From: JBBIIC01 sp037446725
GTDB lineage: Bacteria; Actinomycetota; Coriobacteriia; Anaerosomatales; SLCP01
Assembly: GCA_037446725.1 (NCBI GenBank)
Contig: JBBIIC010000008.1
Location: 29,365-93,364 of the forward strand
Reading direction: 5' to 3'
DNA length: 64,000 nt
Shown here one piece after another: positions 33,723 through 42,173 of this stretch. The first letter of the stretch is position 1; every line of letters starts with the position of its first letter. The notes beneath the pieces were generated by a model that was given only the letters and a program-made list of their open reading frames with translations, had not been told where the DNA came from and made no database searches. A program made the position numbers and the translations under genes.

Positions 33723-33790
33723 TGCCGCGGCCCTCCTCGGCTCGGTGACGGGAATATACCCCTGCGAGCGGCCACGGGAAGGGCAGGCGA

Positions 33791-34066
33791 ATGAGCGACC
33801 GAGTGAGGCGGCACGTGTGGGTGAGCGGTGTGGTGCAGGGCGTGTTCTTCCGATCGATGACGCACCGCGAGGCGACCGCGCTCGGGCTCGCCGGATGGGT
33901 GCGCAATCTCGACGACGGGCGGGTCGAGGCGGTGTTCGAGGGGCCATCCTTGACGGTCGAGGCGATGGTGGGCTGGTGCCGCACGGGTCCCTCGCACGCG
34001 GTGGTCGAGGACGTGGAGGTCGTCGAGGAGTCCCCGGAGGGGCTGGCCGGGTTCTCGGTCCGGTGA
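33791..34066 (+). CDS. acyP: Acylphosphatase
   Basis: A 91-residue enzyme that hydrolyses acyl phosphates such as carbamoyl phosphate and 1,3-bisphosphoglycerate. Family motifs are VSGVVQGVFFRSMT (phosphate loop with the catalytic Arg) and GLAGWVRNLDDGRVEAVFEG (catalytic Asn in VRN). Length is standard. An AGG-containing stretch (GGGAAGGGCAGG) precedes the ATG at 33791. Confidence 0.95.
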   Translation: MSDRVRRHVWVSGVVQGVFFRSMTHREATALGLAGWVRNLDDGRVEAVFEGPSLTVEAMVGWCRTGPSHAVVEDVEVVEESPEGLAGFSVR

Positions 34067-34146
34067 ATGCCCGCGGCACAGGCCGGCAGGTTGAGCCGCG
34101 GAGGGGTATGTATATGCGATGACGCCCTCGGGGGAAGGAGCGCGGC

Positions 34147-35097
34147 GTGACTCAGACCGACGGGCTCGTGCTGTGGTGCAGCGGCCTGCGAAGAAGCTTC
34201 GGAGAGCTCGTGGCGGTCGACGGGGTCGGCTTCGAGATCGCAGCTGGCGAGACGTACGGTTTGCTGGGCCCGAACGGGGCGGGCAAGACTACGACGATAT
34301 CGATGCTCTGCGGGCTGCTCGAACGCGATGCGGGGGGTGTGCAGGTACTTGGCCAGCCGCTCACCACGCGCAGCATCGGCCCGAAGCGGGCGATCGGCTA
34401 CGTGCCGCAGGACATCGCCGTCTACCCCGATCTCACCGCCCAGGAGAACCTCTCGTTCTTCGGCCGCCTGTACGGGCTTTCCGGCGCCGAGCTCACGAGC
34501 CGCGTCGACCACGTGCTCGAGATCGTCGGCCTGGCCGACCGCGCCAAGGAGCGCTCGGACCAGTTCTCCGGCGGCATGAAGCGCCGGCTCAACATCGGCA
34601 TCGGGCTGCTCCACGAACCCAAGCTGCTCGTGCTCGACGAGCCGACCGTCGGCGTGGACCCGCAGAGCCGCAACGCCATCCTCGAGAGCGTGGAGCAGCT
34701 CGGCACGCAGGGGCTCGCCGTGCTGTACACGACCCACTACATGGAGGAAGCCGAGCGCCTCTGCGACCGCATCGGCATCATAGACCACGGCCGGATCGTC
34801 GCCGAGGGAACCCGCCGCGAGCTCGTCGAGCTCGTCGGCCAGCACGACCGCGTCCGGCTGAGCGCGACCGGCGACCTGGAAGGCGCCATCAAGGCGGTCA
34901 CAGCACTTGACGGCGTGCGTGAGGCTGACGCATACGACGGCGGACTGGACCTCGTCGTCGAGGCCGCGGACCGCATGCTCGTCGACCTGCTGCAGGCGGT
35001 GAGCTCGGCGGGGGCCTCGGTCTCCAACGTCAACGTCGAGGAGCCCAACCTCGAGGCGGTCTTCCTGCACCTCACCGGCCGCGCGCTGAGAGACTGA
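34147..35097 (+). CDS. ABC transporter ATPase, DrrA-like exporter
   Basis: A 316-residue ATPase. Walker A GPNGAGKTT, Q-loop GYVPQDIAVYPDLT, signature QFSGGMKRRLNIG, Walker B LLVLDEPTVGVD and TTHYMEEAERLC are present. A C-terminal extension of about 80 residues with an EEPNLEAVFLHLTGRALRD end is characteristic of DrrA/CcmA-type ABC-2 ATPases. A GTG at 34147 starts it, with GGGGGAAGGAG upstream. The genes of two ABC-2 permeases follow at once, forming a three-gene exporter. Confidence 0.92.
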   Translation: MTQTDGLVLWCSGLRRSFGELVAVDGVGFEIAAGETYGLLGPNGAGKTTTISMLCGLLERDAGGVQVLGQPLTTRSIGPKRAIGYVPQDIAVYPDLTAQENLSFFGRLYGLSGAELTSRVDHVLEIVGLADRAKERSDQFSGGMKRRLNIGIGLLHEPKLLVLDEPTVGVDPQSRNAILESVEQLGTQGLAVLYTTHYMEEAERLCDRIGIIDHGRIVAEGTRRELVELVGQHDRVRLSATGDLEGAIKAVTALDGVREADAYDGGLDLVVEAADRMLVDLLQAVSSAGASVSNVNVEEPNLEAVFLHLTGRALRD

Positions 35098-35100
35098 CCG

Positions 35101-36306
35101 ATGCACTCGGCGTTGTTGATTGCCCGCAAAGACCTCACGGAGCGCGTGCGGGACCGCTCGGTGTTCATCTACGGCGTGCTCGCGCCGCTCGGGCTCGCGC
35201 TCATCTTCAACTTCGTGTTCGGCCCCATCGAGCGCTCGGAGTTCCACGCGACCTACGTCGTCGTCAACGAGGACGAGGGGCCGCTGGCCGACGCATTCCT
35301 CGAGATGCTCGGCTCGCTCGAGGACGAGGGCATCGCGACCGTGCGCGAGGTCGACTCCGCTGAAGAGGCCGAAGAACAGGTCGAACGCGGTTCCGAGGCG
35401 TTCGGTGAGAGCGAGGGGGACTCGGCGAGCACCGCGTTCATCCTCCCTGAGGGCATGAGCGACGCGGTGACCGCGGGCGAGCCGGCGCAGATCACGGTCG
35501 TGGGAGGCGAGGGTACGCAGCTCGCGTCTCAGGTGGCGCTCTCCGTCGCCGAGGGCTTCGCCGCCGAGGTCGGCGCCGTCGAGGTCGCGGTTCTCACCGC
35601 GATCGAGGAGGGCGGGGCGGCCGACCCCTCGGCGATCGCCGCGCTGACCCAGGCCGCCGCACACACCGGGTCGCCCGTCAGCGTTTCCGACGTGAGCGCG
35701 GGGACCCGGCAGCTCAAGCAGACGACCTATCTCGCGGCGGGCATGTCGGTCTTCTTCCTGTTCTTCACCGTGTCGTTTGGCGTGAGCGGCCTGCTCGAGG
35801 AGCGCAAGGTCGGCACGATGGACCGTTTGCTCGCAGCACCCGTCAATCCCTGGTCGATCGTGCTTGGCAAGGCGATCACCTCGTTCGTCCTGGGGATCGT
35901 GAGCATGACCATCCTCATCGTGGCCTCGACGGTGCTCCTCGGGGCCGAGTGGGGCAACCCGTTCGGAGTGGCTCTGCTGGTGCTCGCGGTCGTCCTTGCG
36001 GCCATGGGTATCCTCGCCGTCGTCGCCGCCACGGCACGGACGCAGGCGCAGGCTGAGAACTTCCAGGCCATCATCTCGCTCGTGCTCGCGTTCCTCGGCG
36101 GCACGTTCTTCTCGATCTCGCAGGTCGGAGGGTGGCTCGAGACGCTCAGCCTGGTGACGCCGCACGCGTGGTTCCTGCGCGGTCTTGCCGACCTTCAGTC
36201 GGGTGAGGTCACCGCGGTCATGCCGGCGGTAGGGGCCCTGCTGGTGTTCGCCACGGTGACGATCGTGCTCGCCGTCCCGTTCCTGCGAAGGGCGGTGCAA
36301 CGATGA
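35101..36306 (+). CDS. ABC-2 type permease
   Basis: A 401-residue permease: one transmembrane helix near 17-38 (YGVLAPLGLALIFNFVF), a large external loop (about 45-205), then five to six helices from 210. The coupling motif GLLEERKVGTMDRLLAAPVNP follows the second helix. Its start is 3 bp after the ATPase stop and its end overlaps the next permease by 4 bp, so the two permeases probably form a heterodimer. Substrate not evident. Confidence 0.9.
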   Translation: MHSALLIARKDLTERVRDRSVFIYGVLAPLGLALIFNFVFGPIERSEFHATYVVVNEDEGPLADAFLEMLGSLEDEGIATVREVDSAEEAEEQVERGSEAFGESEGDSASTAFILPEGMSDAVTAGEPAQITVVGGEGTQLASQVALSVAEGFAAEVGAVEVAVLTAIEEGGAADPSAIAALTQAAAHTGSPVSVSDVSAGTRQLKQTTYLAAGMSVFFLFFTVSFGVSGLLEERKVGTMDRLLAAPVNPWSIVLGKAITSFVLGIVSMTILIVASTVLLGAEWGNPFGVALLVLAVVLAAMGILAVVAATARTQAQAENFQAIISLVLAFLGGTFFSISQVGGWLETLSLVTPHAWFLRGLADLQSGEVTAVMPAVGALLVFATVTIVLAVPFLRRAVQR

Positions 36307-37475
36307 AGGCCCTCGCCATCGCGGGCACCGGAATCAGGCGCCTGCTTCGCGACCGCTCGAACATCTTCTTCGTATTCCTGCTGCCGATGATGCTCATCCT
36401 CGTGCTCGGCGCAGCCTTCGGAGGCAACTTCGACACGCGTATCGGCATCATCGCGGTCGACGCGGGCCCGCTCGGCGAGGCGCTCGTCGAGCGCATCGAC
36501 GACACGCAGGGCGTGGCCACCTCGGAGTGGGAGACGCGCGAGGATCTCGTCCGTGCCGTGGAGCGCGGGCGCCTGGAAGCGGCCGTCATCGTGCCAGCCG
36601 GCTACGACGCGGACCTACGTGCGGGCGACGACGCCGTCATCGAGTTCATCGCCCGCCCTGACCCGGCCACCCAGGCGCTGAGAAACACGATCGAGTCGCT
36701 CGCGACCGAGCAGGGCTCGCTGCTGCGGGCGGCCGCGCTTGCCGAGGGCTTCACCGACGCGTCGTTCTCCGACGCTCTGGAAACAGCCACCGACCTCTCC
36801 GAGCGTGAGCGCAGCCTGACCGTGCAGACCCTCGTCGTCGGAGACGTCAACCCATTCCTGAACATGGGCCGATTCGAGCTCGGAGCCTACTCCCAGCTGC
36901 TGCTCTTCGTCTTCCTGACATCGATGACGGGTGCGACCGCTCTCATCGAGTCCCGCAGGCTCGGCGTGAGCAAGCGCATGGTCGCGACTCCGACGCCGGT
37001 CCGCACAATCCTTGTCGGTGAGGGGCTCGGTCGGCTCGGCGTGGCGCTCACGCAGGGGTTGTTCATCATCGTCGGCTCGTCGCTGCTATTCGGCGTCGAG
37101 TGGGGTGACCCGCTCGGTGCCGCCGCCATCTTCATCACCTTCGCACTCGGCGCGTCCGGAACCGCGCTGCTGATGGGCTCGGTGCTCAAGAACGAGCAGC
37201 AGGCGGGCGGGATCGGGGTGCTCCTCGGTATCGGCATGGGCGCGATCGGCGGCGCGATGCTGCCGCTCACGATCATGGAGATCTTCTCGCCGACGCTCTA
37301 CCGGGTCGCGCACATCACGCCGCACGCCTGGGCCATCGAGGCGTTCGAGGAGCTCATCTTGAGAGACGGGACGATCGTCGACATCCTGCCCGAGCTCGCC
37401 GTGCTCGCCGGCTTCGCCATCGTGATGTACGCTCTGGGCGCCTGGCGGCTCCGGATCGCGCTCACCCGGGCGTGA
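36303..37475 (+). CDS. ABC-2 type permease, second subunit
   Basis: A 390-residue permease with the same layout: helix at about 20-38 (NIFFVFLLPMMLILVLGA), an external loop, then six helices. The coupling helix has ESRRLGVSKRMVATPTPV. It is translationally coupled to the first permease (ATGA, 36303-36306). It differs enough in sequence from the partner to be a distinct subunit of a heterodimeric exporter. Confidence 0.9.
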   Translation: MKALAIAGTGIRRLLRDRSNIFFVFLLPMMLILVLGAAFGGNFDTRIGIIAVDAGPLGEALVERIDDTQGVATSEWETREDLVRAVERGRLEAAVIVPAGYDADLRAGDDAVIEFIARPDPATQALRNTIESLATEQGSLLRAAALAEGFTDASFSDALETATDLSERERSLTVQTLVVGDVNPFLNMGRFELGAYSQLLLFVFLTSMTGATALIESRRLGVSKRMVATPTPVRTILVGEGLGRLGVALTQGLFIIVGSSLLFGVEWGDPLGAAAIFITFALGASGTALLMGSVLKNEQQAGGIGVLLGIGMGAIGGAMLPLTIMEIFSPTLYRVAHITPHAWAIEAFEELILRDGTIVDILPELAVLAGFAIVMYALGAWRLRIALTRA

Positions 37476-37485
37476 CGCTCCCGTC

Positions 37486-37923
37486 ATGTGGGTCGTCACC
37501 CATACGCTGACCGGCCTGGGGCTCGGAGCGGTCCTCGCCGGGCGCGGCTTCGGCCCCTGGACGATCGTGCTCGCGGCGCTCGCGCTGCACCTGCTGCTCG
37601 ATATCGTCCCGCACTGGGACTACGTCCACACCCGCAACCGGGCGCTTTGGGCGGTCGGCGACGTGACCGCCGCAGCGGCGACACTCGTGTTCGCTCGCAC
37701 CACGGCGGGCATGGAGTGGGCGATCGTGCTCGCCGGTCTCGTCTCGGCGCTACCCGACCTCGACGTGCTCAACGCGCTGTGGACGACCGAGAGCCGCGTC
37801 CGGCTCTTCCCGAGCCACTGGACACGCTTCCCCCACGGCTCGGCCCCGCCGGTTCCCGGGACGCTCGTGCAGGCGACCATCGCGGCAGCCTCCATCGGCG
37901 TCATCCTCGCGGTCCGCGGGTAG
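37486..37923 (+). CDS. Small membrane protein, YdjM/metal-dependent hydrolase-like
   Basis: A 145-residue protein. It begins with THTLTGLGLGAVLAG (a possible metal His near the start), followed by helices and HLLLDIVPHWDY (His-x3-Asp-x3-His-x-Asp) and ALPDLDVLN, reminiscent of the metal-binding residues of YdjM-type membrane hydrolases or DUF457 proteins. It is 10 bp after the ABC exporter and probably in the same transcript. Exact activity unknown. Confidence 0.6.
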   Translation: MWVVTHTLTGLGLGAVLAGRGFGPWTIVLAALALHLLLDIVPHWDYVHTRNRALWAVGDVTAAAATLVFARTTAGMEWAIVLAGLVSALPDLDVLNALWTTESRVRLFPSHWTRFPHGSAPPVPGTLVQATIAAASIGVILAVRG

Positions 37924-37936
37924 TGCGGGCGCGGGG

Positions 37937-38824
37937 TCAACCCCTCGAGGCGCCACGCGTGTTGACGACCGCGACACCTGCCAGGGAGATCGCGCCTCCG
38001 AGCAGCGCGAGCGGTGCCGGGACCTCGCCGAGCCACAGCCATGCGATGAGAATCGCGTTGACCGGCTGGAAGTACAGGAACGTCGAGAGCGAGGAGGCCG
38101 GCATGCTCGCGAGCGCATATGACCACAGGGCGTAGGCGATCGCGCCGGGGAACACGCCCATGTAGACGACCGCCCACGTCGACGACGGCGACGCATCGGC
38201 CATCTGCGTGATCAGACCCGGGGCGAATACCAGCATGGGCACCGTGCCCGCCCAGATCGCGTACGCGGTGAACTCGAGCGCACCATAGCGACGCAGCGGT
38301 GGTTTGGAGAGGATGAAGTAGACCGACGTGGCCACCGCCGATACGAAGACGAGCAGCGCTCCGGGCTCGAACGTCAGACCCCCACCCTCGCCGAACGCGA
38401 TGAGCGCGACACCCGAGAACGACACGACGATGCCGACCCAGCCCCAAGGGCTCAGCCGCTCCCCGAGGAACGTCGCCGAGAGCAGGGCGGTGATGATGGG
38501 ACTTGCCGAGATGATGAGACTCGCGGCGCCCGCGGTGACCGTCATCTCCCCGAAGTTGAGCGCGACGTGGTAAACGGTGATGCCGAGGAAGCCCGCAAGT
38601 GCGATGCGGGGCAGGTCGCGGCGATCGGGCAGGCGCATGCGCGTGACGGTCGCCCACACGAGGAGGACCGCCGACGCAGTGCCGAAACGCAGCAGGGCGA
38701 CCTCTCCCGGGCCGTACGACCGCAGGCCGGCGCGGATACCGGCGAACGCCGAGGCCCACAGGAGCAGCGCCACGACTATCGCTGCCCATGTGGAGGGGTC
38801 GCGGCGCCAGGCGAGAGGATCCAC
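37937..38824 (-). CDS. EamA/DMT family transporter
   Basis: A 295-residue protein of ten hydrophobic helices made of two EamA repeats, about 12-145 and 155-290. Typical motifs are ALLLWASAFAGIRAGLRSYGP near the start, FLGERLSPWGWVGIVVSFSGV at the end of repeat one and LGEVPAPLALLGGAISLAGV at the end of repeat two. The family exports amino acids, nucleotides or other metabolites; specificity is not predictable. It converges with the gene ending at 37923. Confidence 0.9.
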   Translation of the reverse strand: MDPLAWRRDPSTWAAIVVALLLWASAFAGIRAGLRSYGPGEVALLRFGTASAVLLVWATVTRMRLPDRRDLPRIALAGFLGITVYHVALNFGEMTVTAGAASLIISASPIITALLSATFLGERLSPWGWVGIVVSFSGVALIAFGEGGGLTFEPGALLVFVSAVATSVYFILSKPPLRRYGALEFTAYAIWAGTVPMLVFAPGLITQMADASPSSTWAVVYMGVFPGAIAYALWSYALASMPASSLSTFLYFQPVNAILIAWLWLGEVPAPLALLGGAISLAGVAVVNTRGASRG

Positions 38825-38837
38825 GGCGACGAGACCC

Positions 38838-39650
38838 TCAGCCGAGGGTGAACCGCGCGACGTCCGAGCGGTGATCGAGCAGCTCCCACGAGCCGGAGGC
38901 GCCTGCCGCCCGCACCGCGAGCTCGAAGTGAAGCATCGCGATGCCGCAGTCGATGCGCTTGGAGACGAAACTCGACTCGGCGCCGTCGAATGACACGATC
39001 ACCGAGCCGCCGTCCGGGCGGAAGCGCCAGGGCTGCCGATTGTGGGCCGACGGCGCGACACGAGCCGCTTCGACGCCCGGCCGCGCCCACGTCGGCCACT
39101 CGCGGCCGCCCAGCCCGGATGCGATCTGGTCGATCGGCTTGCGCGGCTTGGGCTTGCGCATGCCGTAGACGAACTTCTCGGTGCTGCTCACGGTTTGAAG
39201 CGGGTACCCGACGGGTGAGACCGCGAAGACGCGCTCGCCCTCGCCGGTAGCTGCGGTCTTTGCCGCAAGCCCCCCGTCGAACATGCCCCCGACCCAGCAG
39301 GTCCCAAGGCCGAGTGCGGTGGCCTCGAGGATCAGGGCCTCGCCCGTGTATCCGACGGCTGCGAGCGCTTCGTTCGACTCGGTCGCCCCCACGAAGATGA
39401 GGGCCGACGGAGCGCCGGTCACCCGGCCGTAGGACCCGAGGATGCCCTTGAAGAGCTGCTCGGACGCGGTCGGGACCAGCAGTGCCCGTGCCGTCGGGTG
39501 AGGCCGCACGTGCTCGCAGGAATCCTGGAGCGCGGCGAGGGCCGTCTCATCGACACGAGAGCCGTCGAACGAACGCCTCGAGAGTCGTTCGCGCGCGGCC
39601 TCGAGCCAGCGGTCGACCGGAGCGCTCGGGAACGAGAGCGTCGAAGCCAT
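38838..39650 (-). CDS. Nitroreductase family protein, TM1586 type
   Basis: A 270-residue flavin-binding fold. Unlike classic nitroreductases, the motif order is RRSFDGSRVDE near the start, GLGTCWVGGMFD near 130, then RVAPSAHNRQPWRF near 205, which matches the PF14512 (TM1586) arrangement. An FMN-dependent reductase activity is likely. ATG at 39648-39650 has GGGAGG 5 nt upstream; a longer frame upstream to 40043 crosses the divergent AlkD gene and is not used. Confidence 0.82.
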   Translation of the reverse strand: MASTLSFPSAPVDRWLEAARERLSRRSFDGSRVDETALAALQDSCEHVRPHPTARALLVPTASEQLFKGILGSYGRVTGAPSALIFVGATESNEALAAVGYTGEALILEATALGLGTCWVGGMFDGGLAAKTAATGEGERVFAVSPVGYPLQTVSSTEKFVYGMRKPKPRKPIDQIASGLGGREWPTWARPGVEAARVAPSAHNRQPWRFRPDGGSVIVSFDGAESSFVSKRIDCGIAMLHFELAVRAAGASGSWELLDHRSDVARFTLG

Positions 39651-39745
39651 GAAACCTCCCCGGAAGGGTCGATGTGAGCGGGGCCGCACGGCCCCACGGG
39701 TACATTCATTCCCGACCCTGATGACGATACACGAGAGGCGCGCCC

Positions 39746-40438
39746 GTGGAACCGCGCGATGCGTGTGTGTTGCTGCTCGAGGAACTCCGTCGGCGCGGCG
39801 ACCCGGCCAACGTCGAGGGGATGGCGCGGTTCGGCATCTCGAACGCAGGCACGCTCGGCGTCTCGATGAAGGACGTGCGCGCGCTCGGGCGCGATGCGCT
39901 CCGGGATCGACGGCGCGACGGCGCGTACCGCCACGAGCTCGCCGCGTGCCTGTGGGCGAGCGGTCTGCATGAGGCACGCATCCTCTCGACGATCGTGGAC
40001 GACCCTGCACTTGTGACGCCCGATCAGGCGCTCGCGTGGGCACGCTCTGTCGACTCGTGGGACGTCTGTGATCAGCTGTGCCTGAACCTGCTGCGTAAGA
40101 CCGGGTTCGTGCGCGAGCTCGTCCCCGAGTGGACGGCGGCCCCGGAGGAGTTCGTCAGGCGCGCGGGATTCGTGCTCATCGCGACGCTCGCGGTACACGA
40201 CAAGGACGCACCGGATGCCCAGTTCGAGGCGTTTCTCGAGCTCGTCCCGGAAGGCGCGTCTGACGAGCGGCCGATGGTGCACAAGGCGGCAAACTGGGCA
40301 CTGAGGCAGGTCGGGAAACGGGGCGGGGCATCGCACCGGTCGGCGCTTGCCCTCGCGCTCGAGCTCGCCGGGTCAGGGGAGCTAAGCGTGCGATGGGTCG
40401 GGCGCGACGCGGCGCGAGAGCTGCGCGAGCTCGGCTGA
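39746..40438 (+). CDS. AlkD-like DNA alkylation repair protein
   Basis: A 230-residue all-helical HEAT-like protein of the DNA alkylation repair family. FGISNAGTLGVSMKDVR near 30, VDSWDVCDQLC at about 96-106 with the Asp expected in AlkD's SWD motif, RAGFVLIATLAVHDK near 140 and VHKAANWALRQVGKR near 180 fit well. Relatives excise bulky or cationic alkylated bases. It starts with GTG at 39746. The gene is single, divergent from the nitroreductase gene. Confidence 0.87.
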   Translation: MEPRDACVLLLEELRRRGDPANVEGMARFGISNAGTLGVSMKDVRALGRDALRDRRRDGAYRHELAACLWASGLHEARILSTIVDDPALVTPDQALAWARSVDSWDVCDQLCLNLLRKTGFVRELVPEWTAAPEEFVRRAGFVLIATLAVHDKDAPDAQFEAFLELVPEGASDERPMVHKAANWALRQVGKRGGASHRSALALALELAGSGELSVRWVGRDAARELRELG

Positions 40439-40457
40439 CGCCGCCGGGCGCGGGCCG

Positions 40458-42173
40458 TTAGACGCGCGACGCGAGAAGCAGCAGCAACACGGTCAGCGCC
40501 GCGACCGCCGAGATCGCCGTTGCCCAGGCAAGCAGCCCATTCTCTATCGCGCCCGCCCCGTCCAGCTGGGTCGGGCCGCCTGTGCTGGAGGAGGCCACCG
40601 GCACTGCGGCGGCCTTGGGCACGGCATACGGGCGTTCGTCGCGCACGGCAGTCAGACGCGCGGCCCATCCGAGGACCGGCGCGTACACATCTCCCGGCGG
40701 CACGACGCCGACGAACCGCCCGGACAACCCCCTCGCCGCCCATGCGACCGCAGCGATAGCGGTTCCGAGAACGACCGGCCACGCCGCAAGCCACACGTAG
40801 TGGGCGGTCAGCGACTTGCCGGCCGCGTAGGCGACCTCCTCCGCCGGCCAGAGCCAGAGTGCACCGGCGACCGCGGCGAGCAGCAGCCCCCAGGCCGCGG
40901 CCGCGGGCAGGTCCCTCCCTCCCGCCGGTTCCTGCGACCCGGCGGCTTCACGCGTCGCGACGAGGTACAGGAAGCGCGCCATGAGCAGCGTCGTGCCGAC
41001 TGCCGCGACGGGAAGCAGGGTCTCGAGCGCGTCGTTCCACACGCCCGGAGCGACCGCGGTCGCCTCCTTGAGCACGATCTTGGCGACCGCCCCGCTCGTG
41101 AGCGGCGCGCCCGCAAGGGCGAACGCGGGCAAGCCGAGCGCGGCCAACGCCGCCGGGCGCCTGCGCGAGCGAGCCGCGACATCCTCGCCGAGGAACAGCG
41201 CCGCCTTCGCGAGCCCGTGGTGGACGCCGTACACGGTCGCCGCACTCACGGCGATCAGCCACACCCCGGGCTCGGCAAGTCCCACACCCAGGGCGACCGT
41301 CACGAACCCGAACTGGCTGATGCTCGAGTAGGCGAGCACCACGCGCGGCTGCGTCTGGGTCACGCCGACGATCGCGCCGTAGAACGCGGCCGCCAGGCCC
41401 AGCGCCATGACGGCAGGGCTAAGAACCGCGGCCGCCGGGTCTCCGCCGGGAAGGAACCTCAGCAGCCCTAGCACTCCCGCGGTGCTCATCGAACCGGCAA
41501 GCGCGGCTGCGGCGGCTGGCGGGGTCGCCCGGTAGGCGAGCGGCATCCAGCCGTGCATGCCGAGCGCCCCGATCTTGATCCCGAACGCGAGCAGGACGAG
41601 CACGGTCCCGGCCACGGCGAGCGTCGTACCCGGCGCGATGCCCGCGGCAGCCGCTCCCGCCACGAAGAGCCCGCACACGAGCAGCGCCTCTCCGGCAACG
41701 GTGAAGACGATGTATGCGCGTCCGGCGTCTCGGCGGGACGGCCCTTCGTGCACGACGAGCGCGTAGGTGGACAGTGCCATCATCGCGAAGAACGTGTAGA
41801 AGCCTGCCGGATCACTCACGCAGCACAAAGCCAGGTTGCCCGCCATGGCGAGCGAGAACCAACCGGCGAACCGCGCCGGGCGCTCGACCGGGCGCGCGGC
41901 CGCGTAGAGCGCCGCAGCGGTCCAGATCATCGCCGAGAGTGCGAGGAACGCGCGGCCGGTGTCGTCCACCTGGACGGTGACACCGGTGACGAGCCAGCCG
42001 ATCGCGGCGCTCCCCTCCGGCACGAGCACGGCAGCCGCAAGCGCCGGCAGGGCCGCGAGCGGCACGAGGCGGCGCGCCGCGTCGCGGACGCGCGGCAGAG
42101 CGCATCCGCCCGCGACCGCGAGCGGAACGAGCGCTGCGGCGAGGGCGACCCACGTCGGAAGCCAGCTCACCAT
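40458..42173 (-). CDS. Proton-conducting antiporter-like membrane subunit (NuoN/M type), third copy in Mrp operon
   Basis: A 571-residue protein with about 14-15 helices. It has the antiporter core: the Lys of FGIKIGALGMHGWMPLA, YSSISQFGFVTVALG and HHGLAKAALFLGEDV. The last 90 residues hold a long soluble stretch before a final helix (AVAALTVLLLLLASRV). It is the last gene of the Mrp cluster and starts inside the stop of the preceding antiporter gene (7-bp overlap). It would be an additional ion or proton channel beyond MrpA/MrpD. Confidence 0.82.
   Translation of the reverse strand: MVSWLPTWVALAAALVPLAVAGGCALPRVRDAARRLVPLAALPALAAAVLVPEGSAAIGWLVTGVTVQVDDTGRAFLALSAMIWTAAALYAAARPVERPARFAGWFSLAMAGNLALCCVSDPAGFYTFFAMMALSTYALVVHEGPSRRDAGRAYIVFTVAGEALLVCGLFVAGAAAAGIAPGTTLAVAGTVLVLLAFGIKIGALGMHGWMPLAYRATPPAAAAALAGSMSTAGVLGLLRFLPGGDPAAAVLSPAVMALGLAAAFYGAIVGVTQTQPRVVLAYSSISQFGFVTVALGVGLAEPGVWLIAVSAATVYGVHHGLAKAALFLGEDVAARSRRRPAALAALGLPAFALAGAPLTSGAVAKIVLKEATAVAPGVWNDALETLLPVAAVGTTLLMARFLYLVATREAAGSQEPAGGRDLPAAAAWGLLLAAVAGALWLWPAEEVAYAAGKSLTAHYVWLAAWPVVLGTAIAAVAWAARGLSGRFVGVVPPGDVYAPVLGWAARLTAVRDERPYAVPKAAAVPVASSSTGGPTQLDGAGAIENGLLAWATAISAVAALTVLLLLLASRV

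Noticed and set aside
33553..36300. 915-residue frame on the minus strand
   Set aside because: It lies opposite the DrrA-like ATPase, the first ABC-2 permease and acylphosphatase. Its composition (Arg/Asp/His rich) is that of an antisense shadow in high-GC DNA.
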